Assembly (NCBI GenBank): GCA_036937835.1
Contig: CM072870.1
Span: 23,288,001 to 23,352,000 of the forward strand
DNA length: 64,000 nucleotides
Source of the DNA: Pampus argenteus
Taxonomy: Eukaryota; Chordata; Actinopteri; Scombriformes; Stromateidae
Direction: 5' to 3'
The first letter of the stretch is position 1. Every line of letters starts with the position of its first letter. The notes under the pieces were generated by a model, which did no database searches, was not told the DNA's origin, and worked only from the letters and a program-made list of their open reading frames with translations. This document shows positions 1 through 11,783 of this stretch, one piece after another. The position numbers and the translations under genes were made by a program.

Positions 1-29
1 CTGATCTCCCCACTGCACTGGCTCCTTAC

Positions 30-3000
30 CTTTGCCATCTCATTCTGCAGCTCCTTGATCCTCGCTGCTTCCTCATCCAACTGCCGCTGCAGCTGTTCAA
101 TCTCATAGTCCTTATTTGCCACACTCTTCTCCACTTCCATCTTGGACCAGTTGACAGTCTCCAGCTCCTTCAGCCTCTTCCCCAGCACTGACTCATACTC
201 TTCCTGCTGCTGAGCGTAGCGCTCCTCTGCCAACCTCTTCTTCCTCTTTTCTTCCTCAAGCAAGTAGTTGAGACGTGTCACCTGATCGTTGAGGTCTGCC
301 AGCTGGCTCTGAGTGCTGTCTAAGCTTTCCTTGGTGACACTGCACTGCATAGTTGTTGCTTGCTTAATTTCTTCCATTGACAGCAGCTGTTCCTGTGACT
401 GGGTCAGCTGCAGCTGGTAGCGAGCAATGTCGTCTTCCATCGATTTGTATTTGACATTGCGGTCTTGGACATCATCCTTCAACAGGCGAAGTTCTTCCTC
501 TAACAGTTCAATCTGGGTGTTACGAATCTGGAAGCAAGATAGAGTACAGATGAATGAGGAGGTAGTTTTAACAATTTGGGTGTAATGAAAGCATTGCACA
601 TCACTATTAAATTCATAGAATTACCCTAAAGGATATTCATGGGTTCTGTAAACCTGCATTATTGTTTTTTTTTTGGCCACTTGATGCAAACGCAACAAGC
701 TGTAAAAATTGATATGATGCAAATTGTAGCCTATTTACACATCCACAAATATTTATAGAACTACAAAATACAACTTCAGTACCTTGAGCTCCTCCATGTT
801 TTTGAGCAGCTCTCCTAGGAATTTGTAGTAGTCACCAGACAGGGTAAGCAACTCCATGTAACGGGTCTGAATTTGAATAGCCTGGGACAAAAACACAGCA
901 AACTCAAGAGTTACTTTAATAATAATATTACCTAAATTCACAGATTAAGAGTAATTTAATTGCAACTTTTAAAATTCAAAATGATACTGGTGGGTGCAAG
1001 GTTTCATTACCTCATGGTTAAGCTCCATTGATGGTGATTTCAGCATTGTCCTCTTGATGGGGATGTTGAGCAAAGTCTCTAAACCAGAGATGTAAGAGGA
1101 AAGGTCCGTTTCATAGTCCTGTAAACAAACATTGAGACAGTCACAGGAAAATGAAGTTAATACATTTGCTTGATGTGTCTGAAGTCTGTGTACATGCAGG
1201 CCTCCTCACCTTGATGTAGTTCACACAGGTTTCATTGTCCTTCAGCACACTTTCTACTGTCTCCCTCTTCATTTTGATTTCTGAGTTCAGTGCCTTGAGA
1301 ATAAAAAATATGAAGATGTCAGGTCTCTGATGACTTAACACACATGGCCATCGACTCTCAACAAGTTAATTAATAGTAACAGAGGGCTGAGCAACCTTCT
1401 GGTTGTTTATATGGTCTTTCAGATCTTGGACGTTGTATATTTTGGTGGCCTGCAGGGTGTCCTGTTTCTTCCGTGTGACATCAATCCAGTTAATGAGGGA
1501 GGAACTGGTTTGCTTGTAGTGCTGCAGCTGAGGCAGATACAGCTGTAAATCCTTAAGTCTGAGAAATGAAAGGAAAGAGAACAGAGAGGACTATGACTGC
1601 TGTATCTTTCTCAGGAAACACTTTGCTGATTGTGAGAGTCTTTTCCGTTTACAAAAAGTTCTGATTTGATGCAGGCTGGTGTAAATGAGTTGTTCTGTGT
1701 CTGTAACCTACATAATTGTATTATTATTATTTATTAATCTTTGTTTGTTTGTTTATTATTTATTAATCTTGTTTGTCAGGAAATAGTGAAAAATTCCCAT
1801 GCTGATTATTTGCATTATATAAAACAGAAAAATCTGAAAATCTGAAAAGATAGTGTAGGCTTTGTACAATTTCAACTCTGGCAAATATTCAACAGATAAT
1901 TAAGGGGTGTCATTATAACTTAATAGTACTTGTCGAAATGTATTAACAGAAATGTTTGATAATTTCATTTGATTAATAAAACAACAACAATTTTCAAATA
2001 TCATAAATTATTATAGACGATACAACACCTAAACTGACACACATTAGGTCACAGACCCCTATTTGATTTCACTGCAGGGACCTGATTTTACTGCAGATTT
2101 TGACTGTTAGATATGATTAAGACCAGAATTCTACCATAGTTGAGGAGATAAGATGATCAGACTCACACTGCAATCACTTCGGAAGTGATCCTGCAATAAA
2201 AGAGACATACCTGGTGTCAATCTGTCCCTGCATTCGTCTCCAGCGGTCTGACAGCAGGCACACCTGCTCACTGTATTTGGACAGCATCATGTCACACCTG
2301 TAGAAGGGCCCGCCCACCTGGCCATTCCACTGGCTCGCCTTGGTGAGTTCTGCCTCCATACGGGTCAGGATATTCTCCTTCTGATCCAACTCTGCCTTAA
2401 TATTCTGCACATAAACACACGTGCAGGAAAACACAAGTCAGAGCTGATAACAACAGCACGATAGAACTGGCATATATCTTAAGGGGAAGTCAGACACAAC
2501 GGCAGGACTAGCTTTTATTATTTACAGCCATTTTCAACCATAAATAATGTTTATCCTTTGTAAAAAATATATCAATACTATATTGTTGATGGCAGCATAT
2601 TAATGGCTGTAGTACCTTTGCACAAGGTGTAAGAGTATATCATATCGTTAATAAAATACCTTTAGAGTAACTATATAGTCATCCACTTCACTTGGGAACA
2701 GAGACGTGGTCTCCCTCTCAGCCAGTCTTGCCTCATGAACTTTCACTATGTCTTCAGCCTGAGCCACAATCTCTAGCAGGTCCCTCAGAGCCCGCAGCCT
2801 GATAAGATACACAGAAAAGATATTAAATAAAAGTCTGCTTCATAGAGATGAAGCTCAATACATTTCTTTCTCTAAATGTTGTGTGAGAGCTGTATGTCAG
2901 AGTAGCTTCCTTATAATTTGGTGCTTTAACAGTGTGTGGAAAAACTAGAGCGTAACACATTTCATTCAGACCCACGGGACGTGAAGTGTTATAGGTCACG

Positions 3001-6000
3001 TTTTGTTAGATAAGTTTCGTTCCTTGGAATAGATTTGATCGTGCATACATTAACTCTGTTGTTAATGGTGTCCCACAAGGATCAATATTGTGTCCCCTGC
3101 AACTTACTTAAAACATACAGATTATTTATTTCTCAAGTCAGAATTGTTATGTTCGTCTCTATGCTGATGATGTCATTGTGTATATCTGACCTTTGTCGTT
3201 ACAAATCAGGCCAAATGACTTTAAACCGTTGTTGCTCTTATACTGTACACACATTCAGTGGTAACATAAATTTAGATATCCTAAATTTTGGATATGTTAA
3301 TATTGTTTTATGGCATAAATCTTGTCTTTTCCTGGTTTTGAAGTAAATGTTATTCTGTTCTAGCTGTTCTATTACTTGGTTACTTGGTCACAAATATTGC
3401 AATATTTGATTTGTTTGTGCAGGTTTACCGCTGCAGGTACGATGATGAGCTGCTCTCCAGACTGGCGAGTCGTTGGTTGATCACTTCAACCTCACTGCGG
3501 AGGAATTGGGCTTTATCCCAATCAGTCATGCCCTCCAGCTCCTTCAAAATTCGCTCCTTCAGACGTAAGTACTCCTCACGTATAATCTCTACATCATAAT
3601 GCACACGCTGCAAAGAAAAAAAAACATACACATACAGTTGTTGCAATGAACATGGAGACTTGGGATGGGATGAGATGTGTTTTTAAGACACGTCTGCTAG
3701 TCTTGTATTTCTGAGTTTGCATGTCTACCTCTAGCTGTGTAATCTTGAGGCCACAGTCGTGCAACCCATCGTCTCCAAAGCAGATGTGAATATGCTGATT
3801 CAGCGAGCCCTCAGCGGCCTCCAGCCTCAATCTGAGTGCGTGCAGCTCTGACAAGATGTGAGAAGATGAGGACACCACCACCACCTTCTTCGTCAGAGAC
3901 TCTGTCTTGGGCACTTTTTTCACCACCACCTTTTTCTTCACTTCTGTTTTTTTCTCCATCAGTTTTTTCAGCTCTGCTCTCTGTCTTTCTTCTTCGAGTC
4001 TTCTGACCTCCTCTTCGGCGGCAAATTGTTGCTGCAGCAGCAGCTGTTGTTGGTGCTGTTGCTGCTGTAGTAGCAGTTGCTGTTGCTGCTGCTGCTGCTG
4101 CTGCTGCAGTATAATCAGTTGATATTGGTGTTGCTGTTCGGGTACTTGCTGAACTTCTATGTGTTCTTGTACTGTGAGGAGACATAAAGTATGCTTTTGT
4201 AATTCTCCTACATGTTTATTTTGCTGCATTCTCACACAATTAAGCAATACTTTCTCTCACATTACACAAAGTTTGGATTATCAGAGGACTTTATATTGAA
4301 TGATTGTGTCCAGAACATAACATAGCAAGAAGGTAAATTCTGTTAAATCATTCTGCATGTTAGCCAGAAAAGAATCGCAGGGAATGTACTAGACATTTTG
4401 AATATATTTGTGTATACGGTATGTTTTTTACTGACCGTAAGTAGGCAGCTGCACCACCAGCCTGTCATAGTGAGCCTGGGCTTCAGTGACCTGGGTCTCA
4501 ATGCTCCTCTTGTCCTCGTCAACAAACATCTGGGAGCCGTGAGAGGTCAGTTTGAACTCCCCGTAGTGAGTCTCCAAGCTCTTGATAATTTGACGGTACT
4601 CCTCAGGACGCATCCGGGCCATCTGAACACACACACACACACACAAAGAGTATGTGAATTAGGTCTAGTTAATAGTTAATACGTATATTCTTGCTTTTGT
4701 GTTTTGAGTTTTTAGCAATACTGTAATACATTTTTACATTTTTTTATAGTTGATTTAAGGTTTGTTTGGATCTTGTGCATCTCTGGATTATAGGAAGACT
4801 GGAAACAGGTGTTGGATCATTTACACAGTACATGTGCTGCTTTGTTATGTCTGTTCGTACTTCAGATGATTCACATATTGCATGTTGTCTGCAACATGAA
4901 TAAATATATTCATGTAAGACTGACTTTCATAGAGTTTAATTATAACTTACCATGGTAACGGAGAGAGACTTGATGTGTTTGATGTCCAGGAGACAGTACT
5001 GCCAGGCGATGAGACTCTTCATGTTGATGTACAGCTGATTCCAGATTGCCAGGATGGCCTCGTAGTACTGCTCGTTCCTTTAGACAACACAGAGAACATG
5101 TTTCTTCTCCTACAAGAACTGCAAATAAACTGAGTTATGAAGGATAAAACTGTAGTAACTGGTGCATCTTACTTGTTGGCCATGCTGACGCTGAGTGGAT
5201 TAGGGGGTGGTATGATCAGGCACACAGAGGGCACCAACATATCCAGCCCTCCTGGACCAGTAACCTGCCACTTGCTGCGCTGACTGTTGTCTTTCAGGAT
5301 GGCCTCATTGTCTTTACAGATCACCTTCTGTTGAGCCCAATAAAATATATTTTATTATTGACAGTTGCTGGTCTTTTGAGGAAAAACATGAAACAACATA
5401 TATGAACGTGCCGTGTGATCATTAGGAAACTGACCTGGTCTTGTTTGAACTCACACAGGGCCTTGACGATGACGGGGGTGCAACCCCTCTCCCCGGGGTT
5501 TCTGGGTTTCAGTCTCACGATGCTCTTACACTTGTTGACCAGATGCTGAACATGCCTCTTGTTTTCCATAATCTTCTCCTTCTCTATCTGGATATAAAAT
5601 AAAAAAAACAATTGGTTCACAGATCAATAATAATATGAAAGTGCACCTTATTAAAGCAGAAAAAGAAGTGATGTGAGGAAAAAGACGATAAAAATCCTAT
5701 TAAATATGGATGAAAAGCTGACTGTGGTCAGGAAGAATAACAGCGGGTAGACGGCTGAAGGTTATATTAAGGTCAATGCCAATTATGAAAAGTTATATTT
5801 CAGGAGCTTAGATGGGAGTTATCTCCCTTGGTTTGATAAGTTTAATTATTTTATTTTAATTATTATTTTGAAGTATTAATTAATGCAGCAGCGTCAAGAT
5901 TTCTTTGTGTTATCGAGTGGATGTATTACATTTTTTCTTCTGTATTTCTGCCTCACTGCAGATGAATGCATTCATGCAGAATGAGCTTTTAAAATTAAAA

Positions 6001-8482
6001 TTCCTGCATGTTGACGACCACTCAGCCGTTAGTAATGACTCATTTTGCATAACAAGACCATGAAAAATAATCAGCTGTGTAAAAAAACAAACCTTTATTG
6101 TCTAACAGACACCCTTGGCGATAAATGTGTTGACTTATTGACTAACAATTGAAAGGCCTGTCTGCTAGACTTTAGTTAAACATCACTTCACTCCGAGCTG
6201 ATAAAAACCGGCCGGTCTGGTTTTGCCGTCTGAAGCTGTCGTACCTCGAGTCCTTTGAGGAGCTCCAGCAGATTCTCCAGAGACGTCTTCTTGTCACAGA
6301 TGAAATTCTTACGGATCGTCTCATGTTCTTTCTGCAGAGAAGTGTACGTCTCATTGGCCTCCTTAAAGAACTACAAGGAGAAAACACACTGTTACTTAAG
6401 TATACAATATGAACACAAGTATACATAAGTATAATAAAAATCTGTCTCTTTAGTTGTTCTTTTGCATACATTGAAATGAAATTCAGGTTCTGTGCACATT
6501 CAAACAAGTGTAACTAGAAGATCCAGAAACATGAAGTAAAGGATGAATTATAAACACAAGTACAGAAAAGTATAAAAGTCTTTAACATATGATGCAGCAG
6601 ATGCGTCACGTTACCTGACTGTAAGCTGCATTTTCCTTCAGATGCACATCGATGCATTTAGTAACTTGAAGAAGCCAACTCCACTGAGTCTGCAGGGTGT
6701 CTTTGTAGGCCTGAGAAAATAAAAAAAATAAATAAAAGAGACGTTATAAAGCAACAAGGCTCCTGGTCTAAACTGATGCTCATAACGAAGGGATCAGTTC
6801 ACCTCGATCTTGTCTGAGGCCGGGTGGTTGCTCTTCAGGAGGGAATCCACTTTGGTTTTCAGTTTATTCAGGTCCTTCTCTTTGTCCTCCAGGGCTTTCA
6901 TCAGTTTCTGTTATATAAGGAGAGGTTTGTAATCACAGGGGATACAGAGACACATCAGGGTGCAGCTGGAGGAACGCTGTGGATGACTGACTGCAGCTGC
7001 CAAAACCTCATCTACCACAGATGATTGCTCCCTTATGAGATGCAGATTAACTTCATAAAAGACGCATAAATGTAATTTAGGCTCACAGGATTGCCAAGAA
7101 TGTTAATAAAATTGAACTGAATCATGCGAATTCTCTCCCGGTTCCTGCTGAACTTCTCATCTTTAAATCGTGTCTGTTTTTACTTACCGAATAGCTCTCC
7201 TGCTTCCGTGGGATGTACTGATCGATGTTCTTGTCTCCCCAGTCAAACATCAGCTCCTCCTCCTCCTTGTCGTTCACCCACATGATTTCTATGGATATTT
7301 CCTCAATGATCTTCTGGAGGTCTCTCAGCTGCTGGGTTCGACCAAACGACATTTTCTGGCAACACAGAAAGAAGAAAGTTTAAAGCCCCTTAAAAAATTT
7401 AGCTGAAAATACACACCTTAAGTAATGATGAGTTTTCTCCTTCTCTCACCTGCAGACAGTCCCACTCCTGCTCCAGAGCGTGAAGATATCCTCTGTCTCC
7501 TTTCTTAATCTGTGGGAAAAGAATCAAACCCTGTACTGTACATCACGGAGCAAATGATCTAAAATTACAGTCACTGGTTTCTCTGCAGATTTAAAGCTTT
7601 GCTGCCAGCGTCAGGGTTTTATTTAGGTACGCTGAACCCACCAGGTCGTCCCGGGCTCGGTCCACCTCGGTGCTCCTCAGGAGGGAGTTGTGAAACTTCT
7701 GGTGATTTATGAGTTGCTGCTCGATGGCTGCAGGATCATTTCCCCAGGAAGCAGTTTCAATCAGCCGCTGAAACACAAAAACGTTTAACCTAAACACGGA
7801 TACACATATGATGCACCACCGATCCTCATCAAACATTAGATGCGCATAATGTCGCCAGCAGGTGGCGGCAGAGAAACACGTTAGATCAGGACTTTGTTTC
7901 GGTGAATTTATGAGGTTCTTAAGTGAAAACGTCTCATGAATCTCTTAAAGAAAATCGGCCTGAGCACTAAAGTCAAACTGAGTTTCTATTTCTCTGCTTC
8001 TTAAAAGCTGTGATTTATTTTTTTTATCTTTCCTTGTTGTTATTGTCAGACACAGCAGAAGAATGCTTCCACATCCAAACTCCTGCACAGTGCTTGTTGT
8101 TAGTATGCAGATGATGTTGCACATAGTGTGCACAGTGTTCTGGTTTAATGGGATCTGTCAGTCTGACTTTGTTTACTTTAGAGCGACTTTTACTCCAGTT
8201 TTTCTTTAAGAGACCTTAAATCTAGCTTTTAACTCCCTGCAGGCTTTAATGCAACAAGCTACTTTGTTATTGCCAAAACTGAGAAAATAAGAACAACTTG
8301 AATTAATGAAAAGTATCAGAAAATCTAAGTAAATGTTGAAAGAAAGAAATAAAGTCTGGAGGCTGAATGTTGTAATCTGAGTTCATGATGGTTTGTTTAT
8401 GTCAGCTGTTAAACAGCGACAGATTTTGAATTATGATTAAAAAAATACTAATTTTACTGGTTTACTGGCTGTTTGAAAGTTA

Positions 8483-8532
<50 letters not shown>

Positions 8533-11094
8533 GTGTGTACCTTCTGCTGTGCTATCCAGGCCAGAGCATCATGGGATTTCCTTCCCATATCATCCCAGCC
8601 ACCGGAGCTCCCTCTGGTGCTCCTCCTCCTTTGCATGGTGCCGCTGACGGCCATGTGGACGCCCTTCAGCTGCTCGTTACATTTGTCCAAACTACACACG
8701 AGGAAGACAGAAGAGACTTTTATTTGCATCATATGATTTACAGACAAAAAACAACTAAATAAATGACAAAAATGACTAAATGGAAGAAAGAGAAAAGGAA
8801 GTCTTCCTCACGTTCTGACGATGTTGTCATTCGGCTGTCCCATGTCTTTCAGGTCCATCGCGCAGCTCTTCAGCTGATTCATGATCTCTTTGGCCATCGC
8901 CATGTAGCGCTCTACATCGCCCGAGGAGCCGCCCTACGATGTAAGAGACATTCAGAGATCTGCAGGAAGACTGAAGCTGACCTACACTCCACGTGAAAAT
9001 ATCAAGGGCTTCAAAATATGATGCCAAAATAATCCTGGAACTGACCATGAGTCAAATAATGTAGTCAAACCTGGTGACGTAGTTTTGTTGATTAAGAGGA
9101 AAAAAGTGGTTCTGTGTGTATTTCTGACTGACACATGCAGATTAATTATCAGAACCTCAATAAAGACAGAGAGAAAAACAAAATATACGTATAGTTTTAG
9201 ATATATCCACTCATTTAGTGAGAACAGTTGAAGAAAGAGTTGTGAGGAAAAGCATGATACATGATGTTCAGTATTTCACACAGTCACACGTACATGTGAG
9301 AAGGAGGCAAAGCCGGCAATAAATCAAGACAACAGTAATATGTGTCACATATGTGCTGAAGTTTGCAGAAAGACAGTTGCTCAACACGCGGCTCCAGAGG
9401 CGTGTGTGTTCTGTAACTTCAGTGTTTGCACAACTGACTCCAACGCCGTAACGCCATCAGCAAACTCAATGACAGCTGAAACACGGTCAGGTCTGCTTCC
9501 AGTAACACATTCATTTCATGCTTTCATCGTCAACCGTGTTTCTATTATATGTTTGAAAATCAATGTCAGTGTTTTTTCTGTTGGATTAAAAACTTCCTGA
9601 ATGACTCATATGTTGTTTTTTTATGTGCACTGATTGTGTCAAAAAGTAGCAGGACAAACTAAAGCGTGACTCACAGACTGAAGGGCGTACTCGGCTTTCT
9701 TCAGGTACTCCTGGCACTGGCCCTGCAGGATCATGGCCTTCTGGTGGATGTCACTGTTGGTGCCACTGCAGGGGGCAGCAGAGCAAACTGATCACCATCA
9801 AGCATATTACTACGAACAGCTGCATTATTAGAAAACCAGGACAGTGGTTCCCACCTTTTTTACTGTATGACCCCTTTAGATGAAGCCATGTTTACTTGTG
9901 ACACATTGCACACGTCAAGCAGCTGTAAGCATGTTCACCAAACTGTGATTTTCCCTTCAGATTGTTTCATTTGAATGTTTTTAATACCCCGAAGAAGTAT
10001 TTTAAATAATAATAATAATATCATTTTCACAGCTGGTGACCTGTTTCCTCATCCTGTTCTGACTGCAGCTGCAACAATAAGTCGATTAATCAATTAGTCA
10101 ATATATCAGTAACTACTTTGATAACTGAATAATTGAAATGATCCGGTTTCAGCTTCTAAAATGTGAAGATTTTATACTTTTTTGTCATACTGGGTAATAA
10201 ATTGAATATTTGGGGTTTTGGACTGACTGAAAAATGTATTTACTGATATTTTATAAACAAATCAATCAAGTGAGAAGGTAATATTAATCACTCAGAGCGG
10301 CTGATTTAAACCACACAGTTTGGATAAATGTCGCGTGTTCGACGATTCAGTTTCTGCATTTTTTCTTTCTCACAAAAAAAAAAGTTAGAAAATAATCGTG
10401 ATCATAAACAGAAATGAATCATAACAGCATAATAACTGATGAACTCCATCAACACGGTCTAGTCTACTATCTAGGTAGCGTCTGTAACAATGGGAGTATT
10501 GATTATTATTGATGAATACACAGACATGATACCTTTACTGTTCACCTGTAATAAAAGGCCCACTGATGAGTTACTGCACTAAACGTTCAGTCAGAAAAGA
10601 TTTGATACTGATTTAAATTTTGAGACATAGTTTAATATATATATTAAACCTTTATACCTATCAGAATCAATTTTAATCAAAATCTTTTACTAATTTATCA
10701 GCCAACATATGAGCTGATATTAAAATAATAATCAACCTACACACACACACACACCCTTCTTCAATATGAAATATTGACCCAGAAACTATTTAGCATCATT
10801 CATCTTAAAAGGAGCAAAGTTTTGGTGTTAAACAACTTGTAATCATGTCGTCTAGACGCTCTCGCTGCCTTTTCCCAACATAACACAGGTGACATATTTT
10901 ACCCTGCAGGTGATGCTGTGGAAGGTGTGAACACAGGTGTCACACACACACACACACACAGTTCAATATGAGCTATAAATCAACATGAACAGATGAGAAC
11001 ATGAAAGACACAGCAGCTCCATTGAATTATGAGGGGAGCCTTGTTTTAATATCACTGTGTATTATCAGTTCATTTCATAACTTCTATGATGCAT

Positions 11095-11130
<36 letters not shown>

Positions 11131-11601
11131 TTAGGTTTTAGAGTTTGCATATAGCAGATCTCCTGGCTTGAGGTCTACTGTGTCTACTCAGGGTTGCAGG
11201 GCTGAAATGGATACTGGGATAAAACAGGCTGTGATGATTAATAATTAATAGAAAGCTGCTTTTTTTAGACGGACATGCATCCAGTGAAATGTCACCTGGT
11301 CGCAGAAACACATTGAAATGCTGTAGACATAAAACAGTAGGACATACCTGATTCCTCCGGACAGTCCACCTGACAGTCCACCTGACATGCTGCCTGACAT
11401 GCTGCCCGCCCTGCCTGCCTTCACACCCATAGGTGTCTTTGAGTAGGTGTTGTATCCGTCCGCGTAGCTTTCGTATCCATTACCGCCTCCTGGCACGAAC
11501 TCGCTCCGCGCGTACTGGGACGTCATGTCGGCCGTTAGGTCGCCTTTGGACCCGGCTCCGCGGGCCATGTTCAGGATGTTCATGGACCCGTAAAAACTCA
11601 T
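30..11601 (-). CDS. dsp: Desmoplakin, N-terminal part (head and start of rod), 23 coding exons
   Basis: Desmoplakin links desmosomal plaque proteins to intermediate filaments. Exons in transcript order: 11348-11601, 9675-9765, 8812-8933, 8541-8691, 7642-7767, 7450-7509, 7188-7355, 6803-6907, 6615-6710, 6245-6370, 5435-5587, 5173-5327, 4951-5077, 4436-4622, 3729-4171, 3429-3607, 2660-2798, 2211-2404, 1396-1558, 1210-1293, 1011-1118, 783-881, 30-527 (3828 nt, 1276 codons, all phases agree). Family landmarks: WVNDKEEEELMFDWGDKN near residue 290, TLQTQWSWLLQVTKCIDVHL near 360, an SH3-like segment (about 467-527) ending in PSVCLIIPPPNPL, then LNIPIKRTM before the coiled-coil rod. The MSFYGSMN start at 11601 is chosen because it resembles the vertebrate N terminus and has A at -3; the frame stays open upstream to 11736. 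Odd points: a polyglutamine tract in exon 15 and SGGL/SGSM repeats in exon 1. The rest of the rod and the plakin repeats are off the left edge. The fish paralog letter (a or b) cannot be assigned. Confidence 0.93.
4028..4110 (-). repeat. CAG-rich triplet repeat encoding polyglutamine in dsp exon 15
   Basis: The minus strand reads a run of CAG with some CAA, CTG and CTA codons. It encodes ten glutamines (about residues 663-672), then LLL, QQQQHQQQ, LLL and QQQ, to about residue 689. It sits just after the last conserved spectrin-repeat motif LPTYG and before an acidic/basic helix (EEEVRRLEEERQRAELKKL). Confidence 0.9.
8485..8538. repeat. (GT)n microsatellite beside the dsp exon 4 splice donor
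   Basis: About 54 bp of GT repeats with one GC interruption. On the coding (minus) strand the intron begins GTACACACAC and runs straight into the CA tract, so the repeat starts two bases after the donor dinucleotide. Confidence 0.95.
10065..10275. repeat. Interspersed inverted-repeat element (ATTAATC family), dsp intron 1
   Basis: The segment opens with GCAGCTGCAACAATAAGTCG and ATTAATCAATTAG, then has the body seen in the other family copies (CTTCTAAAATGTGAAGATTT, GGGGTTTTGGACTG). Similar segments occur near 20.3, 25.5, 41.6, 47.5, 48.5, 49.8 and 53.8 kb. From memory this resembles a very common percomorph non-autonomous DNA transposon. Confidence 0.6.
11095..11129. repeat. (TTG)n microsatellite
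   Basis: About 12 uninterrupted TTG units inside dsp intron 1, about 220 bp downstream (in forward coordinates, 3' in the transcript) of the exon 1 donor. Confidence 0.95.
11360..11407 (-). repeat. 12-nt tandem repeat in dsp exon 1 (SGSM/SGGL tetrapeptides)
   Basis: Four consecutive 12-nt units encode SGSM, SGSM, SGGL, SGGL near residue 70-85 of desmoplakin, directly before the first splice donor. The two halves differ by a few bases, so the array looks like recent in-frame slippage in a low-complexity Gly/Ser linker. Confidence 0.8.
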
Positions 11602-11732
11602 TTTGACCAGGAAGCGACAACCAGAAGTGACTCCAGCGTAGGTTGTCTGCACCTGTCCGCCCGGCACTGCGCTCCCTGCCTGCAGACTGCAAACTAACTG
11701 CGACACAGGGCAGATTTTGGTGGCTGCAGACC

Positions 11733-11783
11733 ACACCCCTCAGTCCTCCTCCTCAATCTCAGCTGGAGGCAGTCTGGTTTATA
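11733..11783 (-). promoter_or_regulatory. Candidate dsp core promoter (TATA-like box and CACCC motif)
   Basis: On the minus strand TATAAA lies at 11778-11783, about 180 bp upstream of the dsp start codon. A CACCC element (733-737 of the 11-kb block) follows about 40 bp downstream, the type of site bound by KLF factors in epithelial genes. The position fits a short 5' UTR, but no transcript data are available, so this is an inference. Confidence 0.35.

Noticed and set aside
3035..3346. 103-codon plus-strand frame inside a dsp intron
   Set aside because: AT-rich intronic sequence between dsp exons 16 and 17; no domain, no splice context.
8454..8762. Frames of VCVCVC or THTHTH residues
   Set aside because: They read through the GT microsatellite beside dsp exon 4. 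Similar frames at 16.5, 23.1, 26.2, 43.3 and 58.2 kb have the same cause.
11602..11736. Longer desmoplakin N terminus starting upstream of 11601
   Set aside because: The frame is open, but the added residues do not resemble any desmoplakin, while MSFYG at 11601 does and has a good start context.
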